The notes under the pieces: model-generated
The model's database searches: none
The model's input: only the letters and a program-made list of their open reading frames with translations
Told to the model about the DNA's origin: nothing
NCBI RefSeq assembly: GCF_030811215.1
Contig: NZ_JAUSQM010000001.1
Span: 868,001-932,000, forward strand
Reading direction: 5' to 3'
DNA length: 64,000 nt
Source: Nocardioides massiliensis
GTDB lineage: Bacteria; Actinomycetota; Actinomycetes; Propionibacteriales; Nocardioidaceae
Translations under genes and position numbers: made by a program
Part shown: piece by piece, positions 35,125 through 43,316 of the stretch
How the letters are laid out: every line of letters starts with the position of its first letter
How positions within the stretch are numbered: the first letter of the stretch is position 1

Positions 35125-36561
35125 TTAGGTGGGCGGGTCGGTGCCGCCGGGGCCGGCGTACTCGATCAGGAAGTCGCGGAGGTAGAACTCGACGATCGAG
35201 TGCGTCGCGAGGTCGAGATCACGAGTATCGGATTGGACGAGGTCGTGGCTGTCCCTGACGGGTCGTCCCCACCGGTCGAACCACTCATAGGTGCCGTCGG
35301 TTCGGCGTTGGTAGGTCCAGCCCATGTGGGTCTTGAGCCGGTGATGTGAACGGCAGAGCGGAGCCAGATTTCCCAGATGGGTCTGGCCGGGTGGGCCGCC
35401 CTCATCGAGGGGGACGTAGGGATCGATGTGGTCCGCATCGCAGGCCCGGGCGGTGGTGGTGCAGCCGGGGAACACGCAGACCTCGTCGCGCAGGATCATC
35501 GCTTCGCGCATCCACTGCGGTGGGTCGTGTTGGTCGATCGCTTGGTCGGTGTTGGTGTCGATCACCGGCCGGACGTTGATCCGTCCTGACCCGACACCAC
35601 CCGGACGGGTCAACCATTCGCTGAGCCGGGTCAGGGTGATGGGGCCGAGCTTCTCGATGCTCGCGCCGTGGTCGACGCCGGCGCTGGTCATGACTGCGAG
35701 GTCCGCCAGTGAGCAGTGGACGTAGACGTTCGCGACCCGGCTCGGCGTCCCCGACGCCTTGGTGGTTGTTGGGTTGGTGTCGGGGAGGGTGCCGTTGAGG
35801 AAGTCCATCGCGAGCTGCGGGTCGAGTAGCGTCCCGACGGCTTTGGCGCGGCGTGCTTGGTGGTCGTCGGTGTCGCCGGCAGCTTTCAGCCCTGCGGCGA
35901 TGGTGTCGAGGGTCTGGTCGAGCAGTTCGGCGTCGGGTGCGTCGAGGTTCATGTGCACCCCACGCAACAGGCCTTGGCAGGTGTCGGGGTCGAGCCACAC
36001 GCCGCGGCCGTCCTGGCGGCGCTGCTCGCGCTTGGCGAACAGCTCGGTGTCGAAACGCTTGATCGCCTCGTCGACCAGCTGCGGGGCGGCGTTGTTGGGC
36101 TTGCGCTTCTGCGCGACATGCACGAGCTGCACATCCACCCACGACGCCGCCTCAGAACTCAGCCTGCGGGTCTCCTTGGCGACCGCCCGGACCCGCCAGG
36201 CCTCGGTCTTCCCCTCGACCATGTGCTGCCACAGGCGCGGGAGGCGGTGGGCGATCTCGATCGCGTCCCCCAGCAGCTGGCGGGCGGACTGCAGGGGCAT
36301 CCGCAGGTGACCGGAGAGCTCGCTGGCGGCGTACTCGCTGACGATCGGTGCGCCCTCACCCGCCAGGGCCACCATCCGCTCCGGCTCGTGCTTGAACGCG
36401 GCGTGATCAGCGACGATCTGGTTGCCTTCGTAGAGGCCGGCCAAGTGGTTGGCGATGAGCAGGTCGTCGACGTCGAGGCGGTCGCGCGTGGCGCGGTTCG
36501 AGCGCAGCGTTTCCCAGGCTTCGGCCTTGCCGAAGTTCTCCAGGTCGCCTCGATCGAGCAT
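35125..36561 (-). CDS. HNH endonuclease with DUF222 domain (13E12-repeat family)
   Basis: A 478-residue protein: an N-terminal helical DUF222 domain (residues about 20-330) and a C-terminal HNH nuclease (RDEVCVFPGCTTTARACDADHIDPYV, then LCRSHHRLKTHMGW). This is the 13E12-type family, multicopy in Nocardioides and mycobacteria; no host function is settled, and mobile-element or repeat-associated roles have been suggested. ATG 36561 is chosen; an open frame runs upstream only because it crosses a repeat. A compound palindromic repeat lies just upstream. Confidence 0.9.
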   Translation of the reverse strand: MLDRGDLENFGKAEAWETLRSNRATRDRLDVDDLLIANHLAGLYEGNQIVADHAAFKHEPERMVALAGEGAPIVSEYAASELSGHLRMPLQSARQLLGDAIEIAHRLPRLWQHMVEGKTEAWRVRAVAKETRRLSSEAASWVDVQLVHVAQKRKPNNAAPQLVDEAIKRFDTELFAKREQRRQDGRGVWLDPDTCQGLLRGVHMNLDAPDAELLDQTLDTIAAGLKAAGDTDDHQARRAKAVGTLLDPQLAMDFLNGTLPDTNPTTTKASGTPSRVANVYVHCSLADLAVMTSAGVDHGASIEKLGPITLTRLSEWLTRPGGVGSGRINVRPVIDTNTDQAIDQHDPPQWMREAMILRDEVCVFPGCTTTARACDADHIDPYVPLDEGGPPGQTHLGNLAPLCRSHHRLKTHMGWTYQRRTDGTYEWFDRWGRPVRDSHDLVQSDTRDLDLATHSIVEFYLRDFLIEYAGPGGTDPPT

Positions 36562-36600
36562 GGTCTTAGTGAAACAGGCGGCACCGACAGTCACCCTGGC

Positions 36601-36728
36601 CTCGATACACCGGTCTCGGCTAGCGCCTCGTCCGGCACTCGACCACCGGGTTGGTCGGCTAGCGCCTCGACCGGCACTCGACCACCGGGTTGGTCGAGTG
36701 CCGCGAACGGAGTGAGCGGTGTATCGAG
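36601..36728. repeat. Compound extragenic repeat: 39-bp tandem, 13-bp hairpin and inverted ends
   Basis: 12-bp inverted ends CTCGATACACCG (36601-36612) and CGGTGTATCGAG (36717-36728) enclose two 39-bp direct repeats (36618-36656 and 36657-36695, one mismatch) and a hairpin CGGCACTCGACC (36672-36683) with GGTCGAGTGCCG (36692-36703). It lies between the HNH gene and the MFS gene. Size and structure resemble extragenic palindromes found in many copies in Nocardioides genomes, often near HNH genes; that parallel is from memory, not a search. Confidence 0.7.
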
Positions 36729-36757
36729 ACCACGTGGCCGGCGCTAGCGTCGTCGCC

Positions 36758-38089
36758 GTGAGCACGACCGCACGGCTCTACTCCGTCCTGGTGCAGCGCG
36801 ACCACGAGGCGGAGGCCGAGCTCCCACCCGACGTACGCCGCCGAGTGCCGGGCAACGGCCTGCGCCTGGTGGGCGCCAACGCCCTGCAGTCTTCGGGTGA
36901 CCAGAGCGTCAACGCCTCGACCGTGCTGCCCTGGTTGTTCGCCGTCCTCGGCGTGCCCGCGGCGCTCACCGGCGTCCTCGTGCCCATCCGCGAGTCGGGC
37001 TCGATGCTGCCGCAGGCGTTGCTGACGCCGCTCGTCCTGCGGGTACGCCGACGCAAGTGGGTCTTCGTGACGGGCGCCCTGGTGCAGGCAGCGGGCGTCG
37101 CGGTCATGGCGGCGACGGCCGCGCTCGGTGCCGGCCTCACCGCCGGAGTGGTCATCGTCGCCGCCCTCGCGGTGTTCGCCCTCGGCCGGTGCCTGTGCTC
37201 GATCGCGTCGAAGGACGTGCATGGCCGGACGGTGCCGAAGGGCGAGCGCGGGCAGATCACCGGGCTGGCGACGACCGCTGCCGGTCTGGTTGCCGTGACG
37301 CTGGGCGTGGCGATCCGGCTCCTCGGTGGGGACGACCTCACCGCAGGTCAGCTCGCCTGGTTGCTCGCGGCCGGCGCCGTGCTGTGGGTCCTCGTTGCCG
37401 CGGTCTACGCGACGGTGCGGGAACCCGACGGCGAGCCTCGCCCGCGCGCTGCCGCGGAGGAGACCGGTCCCACCGACGGATGGTTCGCCCAGGCCCGCCA
37501 CCTGCTGCACGACGACAAGACGTTCCGCCACTTCGTCACGGTGCGCAGCCTGCTGCTCGTGTCGGCGCTGAGCCCGCCGTTCGTGGTGACGCTGTCACTG
37601 CAGTCGGGCACCGACAGCCTCGCCGGACTCGGTGGGTTCGTGGTCGCCGCCGGTCTCGCGCAGCTCCTTGGTGGCCGGGCGTTCGGCCGCGCGGCCGACC
37701 GCTCCAGCCGGAGGCTCATGAGCGTCGGCGCCGGGATCGCGGCAGCCGTCGCGCTGACCACGGTCGCTGTGGTCGCGCTTCCGGGCTTCGACGGCGCGCG
37801 GTGGTGGGGCAACCTGTTCTTCGTCGCTGTCTACTTCACGCTCACGCTCATGCACACCGGGGTCCGCGTCGGCCGCAAGACCTACGTCGTCGACATGGCC
37901 GAGGGCGACCGGCGCACGACGTACGTCGCCGTGGCGAACTCCGTCATGGGATTGGTGCTGCTCGTGGTGGGCGCGATCAGCTCGCTGCTGGCGGTCGCCG
38001 GCGTCTCCTGGGCACTGGTCTTCCTGGCCGCGATGGGACTCGCCGGGGTGTTCGCCGGGGCCCGGCTGCCGGAGGTCTCCCGGCGCTGA
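36758..38089 (+). CDS. MFS transporter
   Basis: A 443-residue membrane protein with about 12 TM segments. Typical stretches: GVPAALTGVLVPIRESGSML, LLTPLVLRVRRRKWVFVTGA (cytosolic basic loop), SIASKDVHGRTVPKGERGQITGL and VRVGRKTYVVDMAEGDRRTTYV. GTG 36758 is the first plausible start after the compound repeat. The transported substrate is unknown; no regulator is adjacent. Last ordinary chromosomal gene before the tRNA fragment. Confidence 0.87.
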   Translation: MSTTARLYSVLVQRDHEAEAELPPDVRRRVPGNGLRLVGANALQSSGDQSVNASTVLPWLFAVLGVPAALTGVLVPIRESGSMLPQALLTPLVLRVRRRKWVFVTGALVQAAGVAVMAATAALGAGLTAGVVIVAALAVFALGRCLCSIASKDVHGRTVPKGERGQITGLATTAAGLVAVTLGVAIRLLGGDDLTAGQLAWLLAAGAVLWVLVAAVYATVREPDGEPRPRAAAEETGPTDGWFAQARHLLHDDKTFRHFVTVRSLLLVSALSPPFVVTLSLQSGTDSLAGLGGFVVAAGLAQLLGGRAFGRAADRSSRRLMSVGAGIAAAVALTTVAVVALPGFDGARWWGNLFFVAVYFTLTLMHTGVRVGRKTYVVDMAEGDRRTTYVAVANSVMGLVLLVVGAISSLLAVAGVSWALVFLAAMGLAGVFAGARLPEVSRR

Positions 38090-38123
38090 GCCGCGGGGCC
38101 CGCATGAGCCCCTGGAACGGCGA

Positions 38124-38153
38124 AAGCCGTAGATCGTGATCGATCTGCGGCTT
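38124..38153 (-). terminator. 13-bp hairpin downstream of the tRNA 3' fragment
   Basis: AAGCCGTAGATCG (38124-38136) and CGATCTGCGGCTT (38141-38153) form a 13-bp stem (one G-U) with a 4-nt loop, followed on the minus strand by CTTTCG. It lies 12 bp past the tRNA-like 3' end at 38165, the place and shape of a tRNA transcription terminator, and also just past the MFS gene on the plus strand. Confidence 0.6.
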
Positions 38154-38164
38154 CCGGTGGGTCC

Positions 38165-38205
38165 TGCGCGCCTGTAGGGATTCGAACCCCAAACCTTCTG
38201 ATCCG
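38165..38205 (-). pseudogene. 3' half of a tRNA gene (probable attachment-site remnant)
   Basis: On the minus strand the sequence runs CGGATCAGA-AGG (anticodon loop end and 3' anticodon stem), a T-arm GGGGTTCGAATCCC, and acceptor strand ACAGGCGC followed by GCA. The T-stem pairs correctly and the piece is a classical tRNA 3' half, probably an Arg isoacceptor because of the CGGATCAGA context; there is no complete 5' half with a D-arm. It abuts the IS1634 terminal repeat exactly in the anticodon loop. Such fragments mark one end of islands integrated into tRNA genes. Confidence 0.68.
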
Positions 38206-39911
38206 CCTGACTCGTGCCACCGGGGTGTGTCACTGAGCGTCGATGCCGAGCGCGTCGAGGATCGTCTCGGCGGCCGGGGTGATCGGGTCGGCGGCGATGT
38301 GTTCGTGGCCGGCGATCTGCACGCTGATCTGCTGGATCGGTCGCAGGGTCTGGACGATCTTCTTGATGCTCAGTCCGGTGAGGTTCTGCAGGTCGCGTGC
38401 GATCGCGAGGGCTGCGAACACGATGGTGAGGTGGGCCTCGATCGCGTCGCGGGTGTGGTGGAACATCGGTCGTGCTGCGAGGTCGGTCTTGGACATCCGG
38501 AAGGACTGCTCGACGTGCCACAGGTCGTGGTAGTTCGCGGTCACCTCGCTCGCTGGCATGAGGGTGGCCTCGATGTTGGTGACGTAGCCCTTGAGCCCGA
38601 CGAGGTCACGTGCTCTGGCCAGTGAGGTCTCGTCGAGCTCGGTGGCGCCGTTGCGGGTCTTGACGAACCGCGGGGTCCGGGCGGCCTTCTCGCCGGCGAC
38701 GACGGCACGGGCCTTGCTCTCCTGCAACGTCAGCGTCTTGTTGTCCCGCGCTGCTCGCTTGGCCGAGTACGCCCACACCGCTCGCCACGACTTGGCATGC
38801 ACCTTCGGATCCCACACGGGTTCGGCGCGTCGATGCGGGTCGCTGGTCCTCACCGCGGTGCCGCGCTGATCGCGCGGGGTGATGGTGTCGATGACCTGGG
38901 CGTCGGTGAAAGCGTTGCCGTGCCAACGGAAGTGCGACTCCAGATCCTTGGGGGCCTTGGTCACCCGGGACCCGACGATGAACCGCAGGCCCGCCTGATC
39001 GAGCTCGCGCAGGTTGCCCGCAGACAACATCCCGGCGTCGGCGACCACGACCATGTCCGCGATGCCGTGGCGCTGCGCGAACTGTTTGACGATCGGGATG
39101 ATCGTGGTGGTCTCGGCTTTGTTGCCCTCGAAGCAGCCGATCTCGAGGGGGAACCCGCGTCGATCCACCAACAGCCCGACGACGATCTGGGGGTCGACGC
39201 GGCGTTCCTTGGAGTAGCCGACCTTGCGGAGCTCGTCCTCGTTCTCGGCTTCGAAGTAGAGCGTGGTGACGTCGTAGAGCACCAGCGACACGTCCCCACT
39301 GGCCAGGGCGTGGGTGAAGCAGGCGTCTGCGATCTGGCCCCGGTAATCAAGTTGCTGGGCGCGTTGCAGCGCACGGAACATCGTGCGCAACGACGCTGGC
39401 GCGACGCCGATCTCGTTCAACACGCGCACCGAGTCGGCCTTCGAGGTCGGCTCGACGATCCGCGCCAGCACGAGCTGGGCGAACGCGTCGTCATCGATGA
39501 CGTCGAACCCGAGCCTGGAGTATGCCTCGGTCAGGACCTGCCACAGCAGCGCGGAGCGCTTGCTGGTGATCAGGCCAGGGCGTTGCGGCACGCCCTCATC
39601 TTCGAGCCCGACACCGTCGAGGTCGAGAGCCTCCTGACCCTCGTGTAGACGTCGGCGTGCTTGGGCCAGGAGCGCCGCCAGCTCGGCGTCGGTGCGTGCC
39701 GTGCCGACGTGCTCGAGGACCACGTCGCGTCCGTCGCGGCGTTCAGCAAGCTGGACCTTCGTGCTGCCCGAGCGCCCCTGCGCCTTCCGCACGAACACCA
39801 CCAGCGGAGGCTATCGAGCCCCGGGGTGTGTCAATCACGCCGTCCGCAACCGCCTGACCTGCACAAACACAGACGAGACCAGCGATCAGCGATCAGGTGG
39901 CACGAGTCAGG
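38206..39911. mobile_element. IS1634-family insertion sequence
   Basis: A 1706-bp element bounded by perfect 16-bp terminal inverted repeats: CCTGACTCGTGCCACC (38206-38221) and GGTGGCACGAGTCAGG (39896-39911). It carries one transposase gene. A 13-bp repeat, CCGGGGTGTGTCA, occurs in the same orientation at 38220-38232 and 39821-39833; the transposase stop lies in the left copy. No target duplication is visible at either side, so one end may have been rearranged with its neighbour. Confidence 0.82.
38230..39801 (-). CDS. IS1634-family DDE transposase
   Basis: A 523-residue transposase. Catalytic acids are recognisable in VLYDVTTLYFEAENED, MVVVADAGMLSAGNL and WHVEQSFRMSKTDLAARPMFH, and an insertion with GCFEGNKAETTTII precedes the second acid. 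C-terminal KKIVQTLRPIQQ is usual for the family. GTG 39801 is the start; the frame is uninterrupted, so the element may be active. Confidence 0.92.
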   Translation of the reverse strand: MVFVRKAQGRSGSTKVQLAERRDGRDVVLEHVGTARTDAELAALLAQARRRLHEGQEALDLDGVGLEDEGVPQRPGLITSKRSALLWQVLTEAYSRLGFDVIDDDAFAQLVLARIVEPTSKADSVRVLNEIGVAPASLRTMFRALQRAQQLDYRGQIADACFTHALASGDVSLVLYDVTTLYFEAENEDELRKVGYSKERRVDPQIVVGLLVDRRGFPLEIGCFEGNKAETTTIIPIVKQFAQRHGIADMVVVADAGMLSAGNLRELDQAGLRFIVGSRVTKAPKDLESHFRWHGNAFTDAQVIDTITPRDQRGTAVRTSDPHRRAEPVWDPKVHAKSWRAVWAYSAKRAARDNKTLTLQESKARAVVAGEKAARTPRFVKTRNGATELDETSLARARDLVGLKGYVTNIEATLMPASEVTANYHDLWHVEQSFRMSKTDLAARPMFHHTRDAIEAHLTIVFAALAIARDLQNLTGLSIKKIVQTLRPIQQISVQIAGHEHIAADPITPAAETILDALGIDAQ

Positions 39912-40035
39912 TCAGACGATTCAGGAGTCACAGCAGACGCCGAGTGACCGGCGCTAACCCTGCCAGCCAGCCCCAGGCCCCGCCACCACGAACACTTACA
40001 GGCGATTCAATTCCCCATCAGGCTAATTTGTGGGG

Positions 40036-41223
40036 TTACCGATCGCCTTGGATGTCACCTTCGGTCCTAGACTGGGAAATCGGTCTGGTAGCGCTGCCGA
40101 CCGTCGAGCTCGGAATTGCCATGAGCATGCCGATTGTGACGAGGGAGGCTCCGAGGGGCAGGACGGTGAGCAAGGCAGCGGTCCCCAGAGGGGCGGCGAA
40201 CATTGCGGCTGCGCGGAACGTACCGGCCGAGGCGATGGCGTCGCCGGCGGCACTGGTCTGTACGGATTGATTTGCCAGTGCGGGCCAGAGCGTTTCCAGC
40301 CAGCCAGCTGCGAGACCGGACATGGCGAGGGCTGCGGCACAGAGCACGACGCTGCCCGCGGCGGGATAGACAAGGGCGATTCCGGTGCCGGCACCGAGGA
40401 TCGCGGAGATGAGTAGCGAACGTCTCGTCGGATTCGTTACCCAGGCCGCCAGAGCACCGCCGCCGACAAAGGCCGCGTTGGCGATCGAGACAAGCACGCC
40501 AATCGTTGTGGAGGACTGCCGTGCCTGATCGAGAACCACTGGAACGTACGAACTGATGATTCCTCGCCAGGCGCCGGCGCTGCCCGCCATCCAGCACGCG
40601 TCTCGAACGCCGGGTCGGCGCCAAATGTACTGACCAGACCCTTCCTCAACCTTCGGCGGGAAGGGCGCAAGGCGAGTCAGGAAGAAGCCAGGAACCGTCG
40701 TGAATGCGGCCGTAGCCGCGGCGACTAAGAGGGCCACCTCCACGGACCAGCGCATCAACAGGCCAGCCAGTAACGGGCCCGCTATGTAGCTGATTCCAGA
40801 AGCAAGCGTGATCGCCGCTAGGACCCGCACCGGCGAGCTCGCCGTACGGGCAGCGTGAGTGTGAGCGCCGGTCCAGAACAAGGCCCGCGCAGCACCCTGC
40901 AGAAGTTGAGAGGCGAGGAAGACGTACCAGTCGGCAGACAACGCCAGTACTGCGCAGGAAGCCGACAGCATGGCCGCGCCGGCGATGATGAGAATCCTCT
41001 CGGCAATCTTGCGCATCAGCCTGCCGATGAACAGCCGCACCACCATCTGGGAGATCGCCGAGATTGCGAGCAGGAGGCCCACCTCGCCGAGCCCGTACCC
41101 GACACCGACTGCAAGCAGGGGTACGGCGAGACTCGTTACAGCCAGGCTGAAGCAGAACAACACCGCCGCAGCCACGTTCGCGATCGCATCACGACTGGAG
41201 GTTGCACCGGAGGCGCTGGCCAT
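40036..41223 (-). CDS. MFS transporter at the start of the accessory region
   Basis: A 395-residue major facilitator with about 12 TM segments (AVLFCFSLAVTSLAVPLLAV, AISQMVVRLFIGRLMRKIAER, ASGISYIAGPLLAGLLM, GVLVSIANAAFVGGGALAAW). Codons are visibly richer in A/T than in the first 38 kb, fitting acquired DNA. It lies 96 bp from the beta-oxidation operon start of reading and could carry the substrate or an intermediate. ATG 41223 has GGGGA five bases before it; GTG 41226 is the alternative. Confidence 0.85.
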   Translation of the reverse strand: MASASGATSSRDAIANVAAAVLFCFSLAVTSLAVPLLAVGVGYGLGEVGLLLAISAISQMVVRLFIGRLMRKIAERILIIAGAAMLSASCAVLALSADWYVFLASQLLQGAARALFWTGAHTHAARTASSPVRVLAAITLASGISYIAGPLLAGLLMRWSVEVALLVAAATAAFTTVPGFFLTRLAPFPPKVEEGSGQYIWRRPGVRDACWMAGSAGAWRGIISSYVPVVLDQARQSSTTIGVLVSIANAAFVGGGALAAWVTNPTRRSLLISAILGAGTGIALVYPAAGSVVLCAAALAMSGLAAGWLETLWPALANQSVQTSAAGDAIASAGTFRAAAMFAAPLGTAALLTVLPLGASLVTIGMLMAIPSSTVGSATRPISQSRTEGDIQGDR

Positions 41224-41319
41224 CACATTCCCCAATCGCTACCTGCGGATGCGCGCATTTCCGCTTCGCAATACCGCGGCTCTGCGGTTAACCCGCATGC
41301 CTCAGCGGGTGTACGGCCT

Positions 41320-42495
41320 TTACCCGATTCGTTCGATGAGCATCGCCTGACCCTGGCCACCGCCGACACACATGGACTCGATAGCCAGGGTGCCGTCGCG
41401 GGACTCCAACGCGTTCAGCATCGTCGACAGGATCCGCAGCCCGGTCATTCCGAACGGGTGGCCGAGGGCGATAGCACCACCGAAGGGATTAACGCGGTCG
41501 TCGAACGGGTCAATCCCAACCTCCCGACAGACAGGGATGACTTGTGCGGCAAAGGCCTCGTTGATCTCGAATACATCGATGTCACTCATGGTCAGCCCAG
41601 CATCTCGCAGCAGCCGACGGATCGCCTCGATGGGACCGATACCCATGCGGGATGGGTCGACGGCAGAAACTGCCGAGCCGAGGATTCGGGCGCGGGGCGC
41701 TAAGCCCAGTTCGCGGGCCCGCCCAGCTTCCATGACCAGCGCGGCCGCTGCACCGTCATTCAGCGGGCATGAGTTGCCGGCGGTTACCCGGCCGCCCTCG
41801 CGGAAGATCGGCTGCAACTGGGCCAAGGAGTCGAGGCTCGAGTTGGGTCGCGGGCCCTCGTCCGCTCCCACCACCTGTCCGTCAGGAGTCGTTACTGGTG
41901 CAATTTCGCGACCAGTGAAACCTCCGGCCTGCGCCGCAACCGCGCGCTCCTGGGAGCGCTGGGCGAAACGGTCCATCTCCTCGCGGCTGACACGATGGTC
42001 ATCAGCAACGTTCTCGGCCGTGACCCCCATCGGCGTGAAGACCGCACCGATCGTCTCACCGTCGGCGTCGGGATCGAGCAGCGGGTGCCGCTGAGCGAGG
42101 TGATGACCGTGTCCCACCCGGGAAACAGACTCAACCCCCACGACCGCGACCACCTCACTCTCGCCCACGGCGACGGCATGGCCCGCCGACCGAAGTGCCT
42201 GCAGCGACGAGCCACACAGCCTCGTCACTGTCTGTCCCGGCACACTGTGGGGCAGGCCAGCCAAGAGCGCAATGTTCCGGCCGACGTTGTAACCCTGCTC
42301 ACCCCAGGGAAAGCCGCAACCTGTGATGACGTCCGCGACGTCGGCGTCATTCACCTCTGGGTGCCGGTCGAGCAGGTCGCGCAGGACTCCGGCACCGAGA
42401 TCGTCGGGACGCATATCCTTCAACGCGCCCTTATGCGCACGCCCCACCGGGGTCCGCAAGACGTCCACCACCACGGGTTCGCGCAGGGCGGGCAT
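41320..42495 (-). CDS. Acetyl-CoA acyltransferase (thiolase)
   Basis: A 391-residue degradative thiolase, cleaving 3-ketoacyl-CoA with CoA. The nucleophilic Cys is in VTRLCGSSLQALRS (about residue 93), the His in GGAIALGHPFGMTG and the second Cys in ESMCVGGGQGQAM; DVFEINEAFAAQ is the usual loop. The start overlaps the hydratase stop by one base (TGATG). Last gene of the long catabolic operon, expected to perform its final C-C cleavage. Confidence 0.94.
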   Translation of the reverse strand: MPALREPVVVDVLRTPVGRAHKGALKDMRPDDLGAGVLRDLLDRHPEVNDADVADVITGCGFPWGEQGYNVGRNIALLAGLPHSVPGQTVTRLCGSSLQALRSAGHAVAVGESEVVAVVGVESVSRVGHGHHLAQRHPLLDPDADGETIGAVFTPMGVTAENVADDHRVSREEMDRFAQRSQERAVAAQAGGFTGREIAPVTTPDGQVVGADEGPRPNSSLDSLAQLQPIFREGGRVTAGNSCPLNDGAAAALVMEAGRARELGLAPRARILGSAVSAVDPSRMGIGPIEAIRRLLRDAGLTMSDIDVFEINEAFAAQVIPVCREVGIDPFDDRVNPFGGAIALGHPFGMTGLRILSTMLNALESRDGTLAIESMCVGGGQGQAMLIERIG

Positions 42496-43316
42496 CAGCG
42501 ACCACTTCCGCGCGAGGCGAACTGGTCGACGAACGACTGGACCCCGCGAGCGAAGTTCCCCCTGCGCAGCGCGTCCCAGTGCAGCGCACGGTCGAACTCG
42601 AGTGCTTCGTATATCGGCAGCTCAGCGCCGGTCAGTATTGCGCGCTTGGCCGCCGACACACCCGTTCGGCCCGCCTTGGCGGCCACCGCCGCTGCGAACG
42701 ACTCGGCGTCCGCAAGCAGCTCATCAGGATTCGCCATACGGTCTACCAGCCCGATCGCGTACGCCTCTTGAGGAGAAACCGGCTTCGCGTCCAGCACGAA
42801 GTGCAGCGCCTGGCTCGGCTTAAGCAGCCGAGTGAGGAACTGTACGCCGCCGCCGCCGCTGGGCATGGCGCCGAAGAGATCCATCTCCGGCACCCCGATC
42901 TTGATCCTGTCGTTGTCGGCGGCGTACCGGAGATCGCAGGCCACGGCCAGTTCCAGGCCACCAGCCAGGGTATGTCCGTTGAGGGCAGCAATGAACAGCA
43001 CCGGACTACGCCGCATCCGTTCGCACAGTGCTCGGAATCGGTCCATGGTGCGGACGAATTCCTCGATGAGCCCATCGATGCCTAGTTGTTGCGCCTGTTG
43101 GGCCATCCAGGTGGCGTCGGCACCGGCCGAGAACACCGACAACCCGCTGGTCAAAACGACGGCCGCCACGGAGTCGTCGGCTTGGGTGGTACTGAGCTGG
43201 GCATCGAGGGCGGTCAGTAGGTCCGGGGACAGTGCGTTGACCGGCGCGTTCGTCAGCGTCCAACGCTCGTATCCGTGTTCACGGTGAACCTCCAGCGGCG
43301 TGGTGTCGGTGTTCAA
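42495..43316 (-). CDS. Enoyl-CoA hydratase/isomerase (crotonase) family
   Basis: A 273-residue crotonase-fold enzyme. Oxyanion-hole regions are VFSAGADATWMAQ and HTLAGGLELAVACDLRY; GVPEMDLFGAMPSGGGGVQF corresponds to the block with the first catalytic Glu. At the place of the second Glu of typical hydratases I read His (SQALHFVL), so the reaction may be isomerisation, hydrolysis or lyase chemistry instead of simple hydration. Overlaps the ligase gene upstream by four bases. Confidence 0.9.
   Translation of the reverse strand: MNTDTTPLEVHREHGYERWTLTNAPVNALSPDLLTALDAQLSTTQADDSVAAVVLTSGLSVFSAGADATWMAQQAQQLGIDGLIEEFVRTMDRFRALCERMRRSPVLFIAALNGHTLAGGLELAVACDLRYAADNDRIKIGVPEMDLFGAMPSGGGGVQFLTRLLKPSQALHFVLDAKPVSPQEAYAIGLVDRMANPDELLADAESFAAAVAAKAGRTGVSAAKRAILTGAELPIYEALEFDRALHWDALRRGNFARGVQSFVDQFASRGSGR

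Noticed and set aside
36618-36695. Tandem 39-bp repeats considered as a small CRISPR array
   Set aside because: The two copies are contiguous with no spacer, there are only two, and no cas gene is near.
38220-39833. 13-bp direct repeat CCGGGGTGTGTCA taken as a target-site duplication
   Set aside because: The left copy contains the transposase stop codon, and both copies lie inside the 16-bp terminal inverted repeats.
38206-39945. A tRNA gene split in its anticodon loop by the IS, with the 5' half just right of 39911
   Set aside because: The 30 bases right of the IS end in TCTGA and could pair with the acceptor and anticodon stems, but the D-arm consensus is missing and no target duplication exists. 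It is kept only as an idea; a covariance-model scan after removing 38206-39911 would decide.
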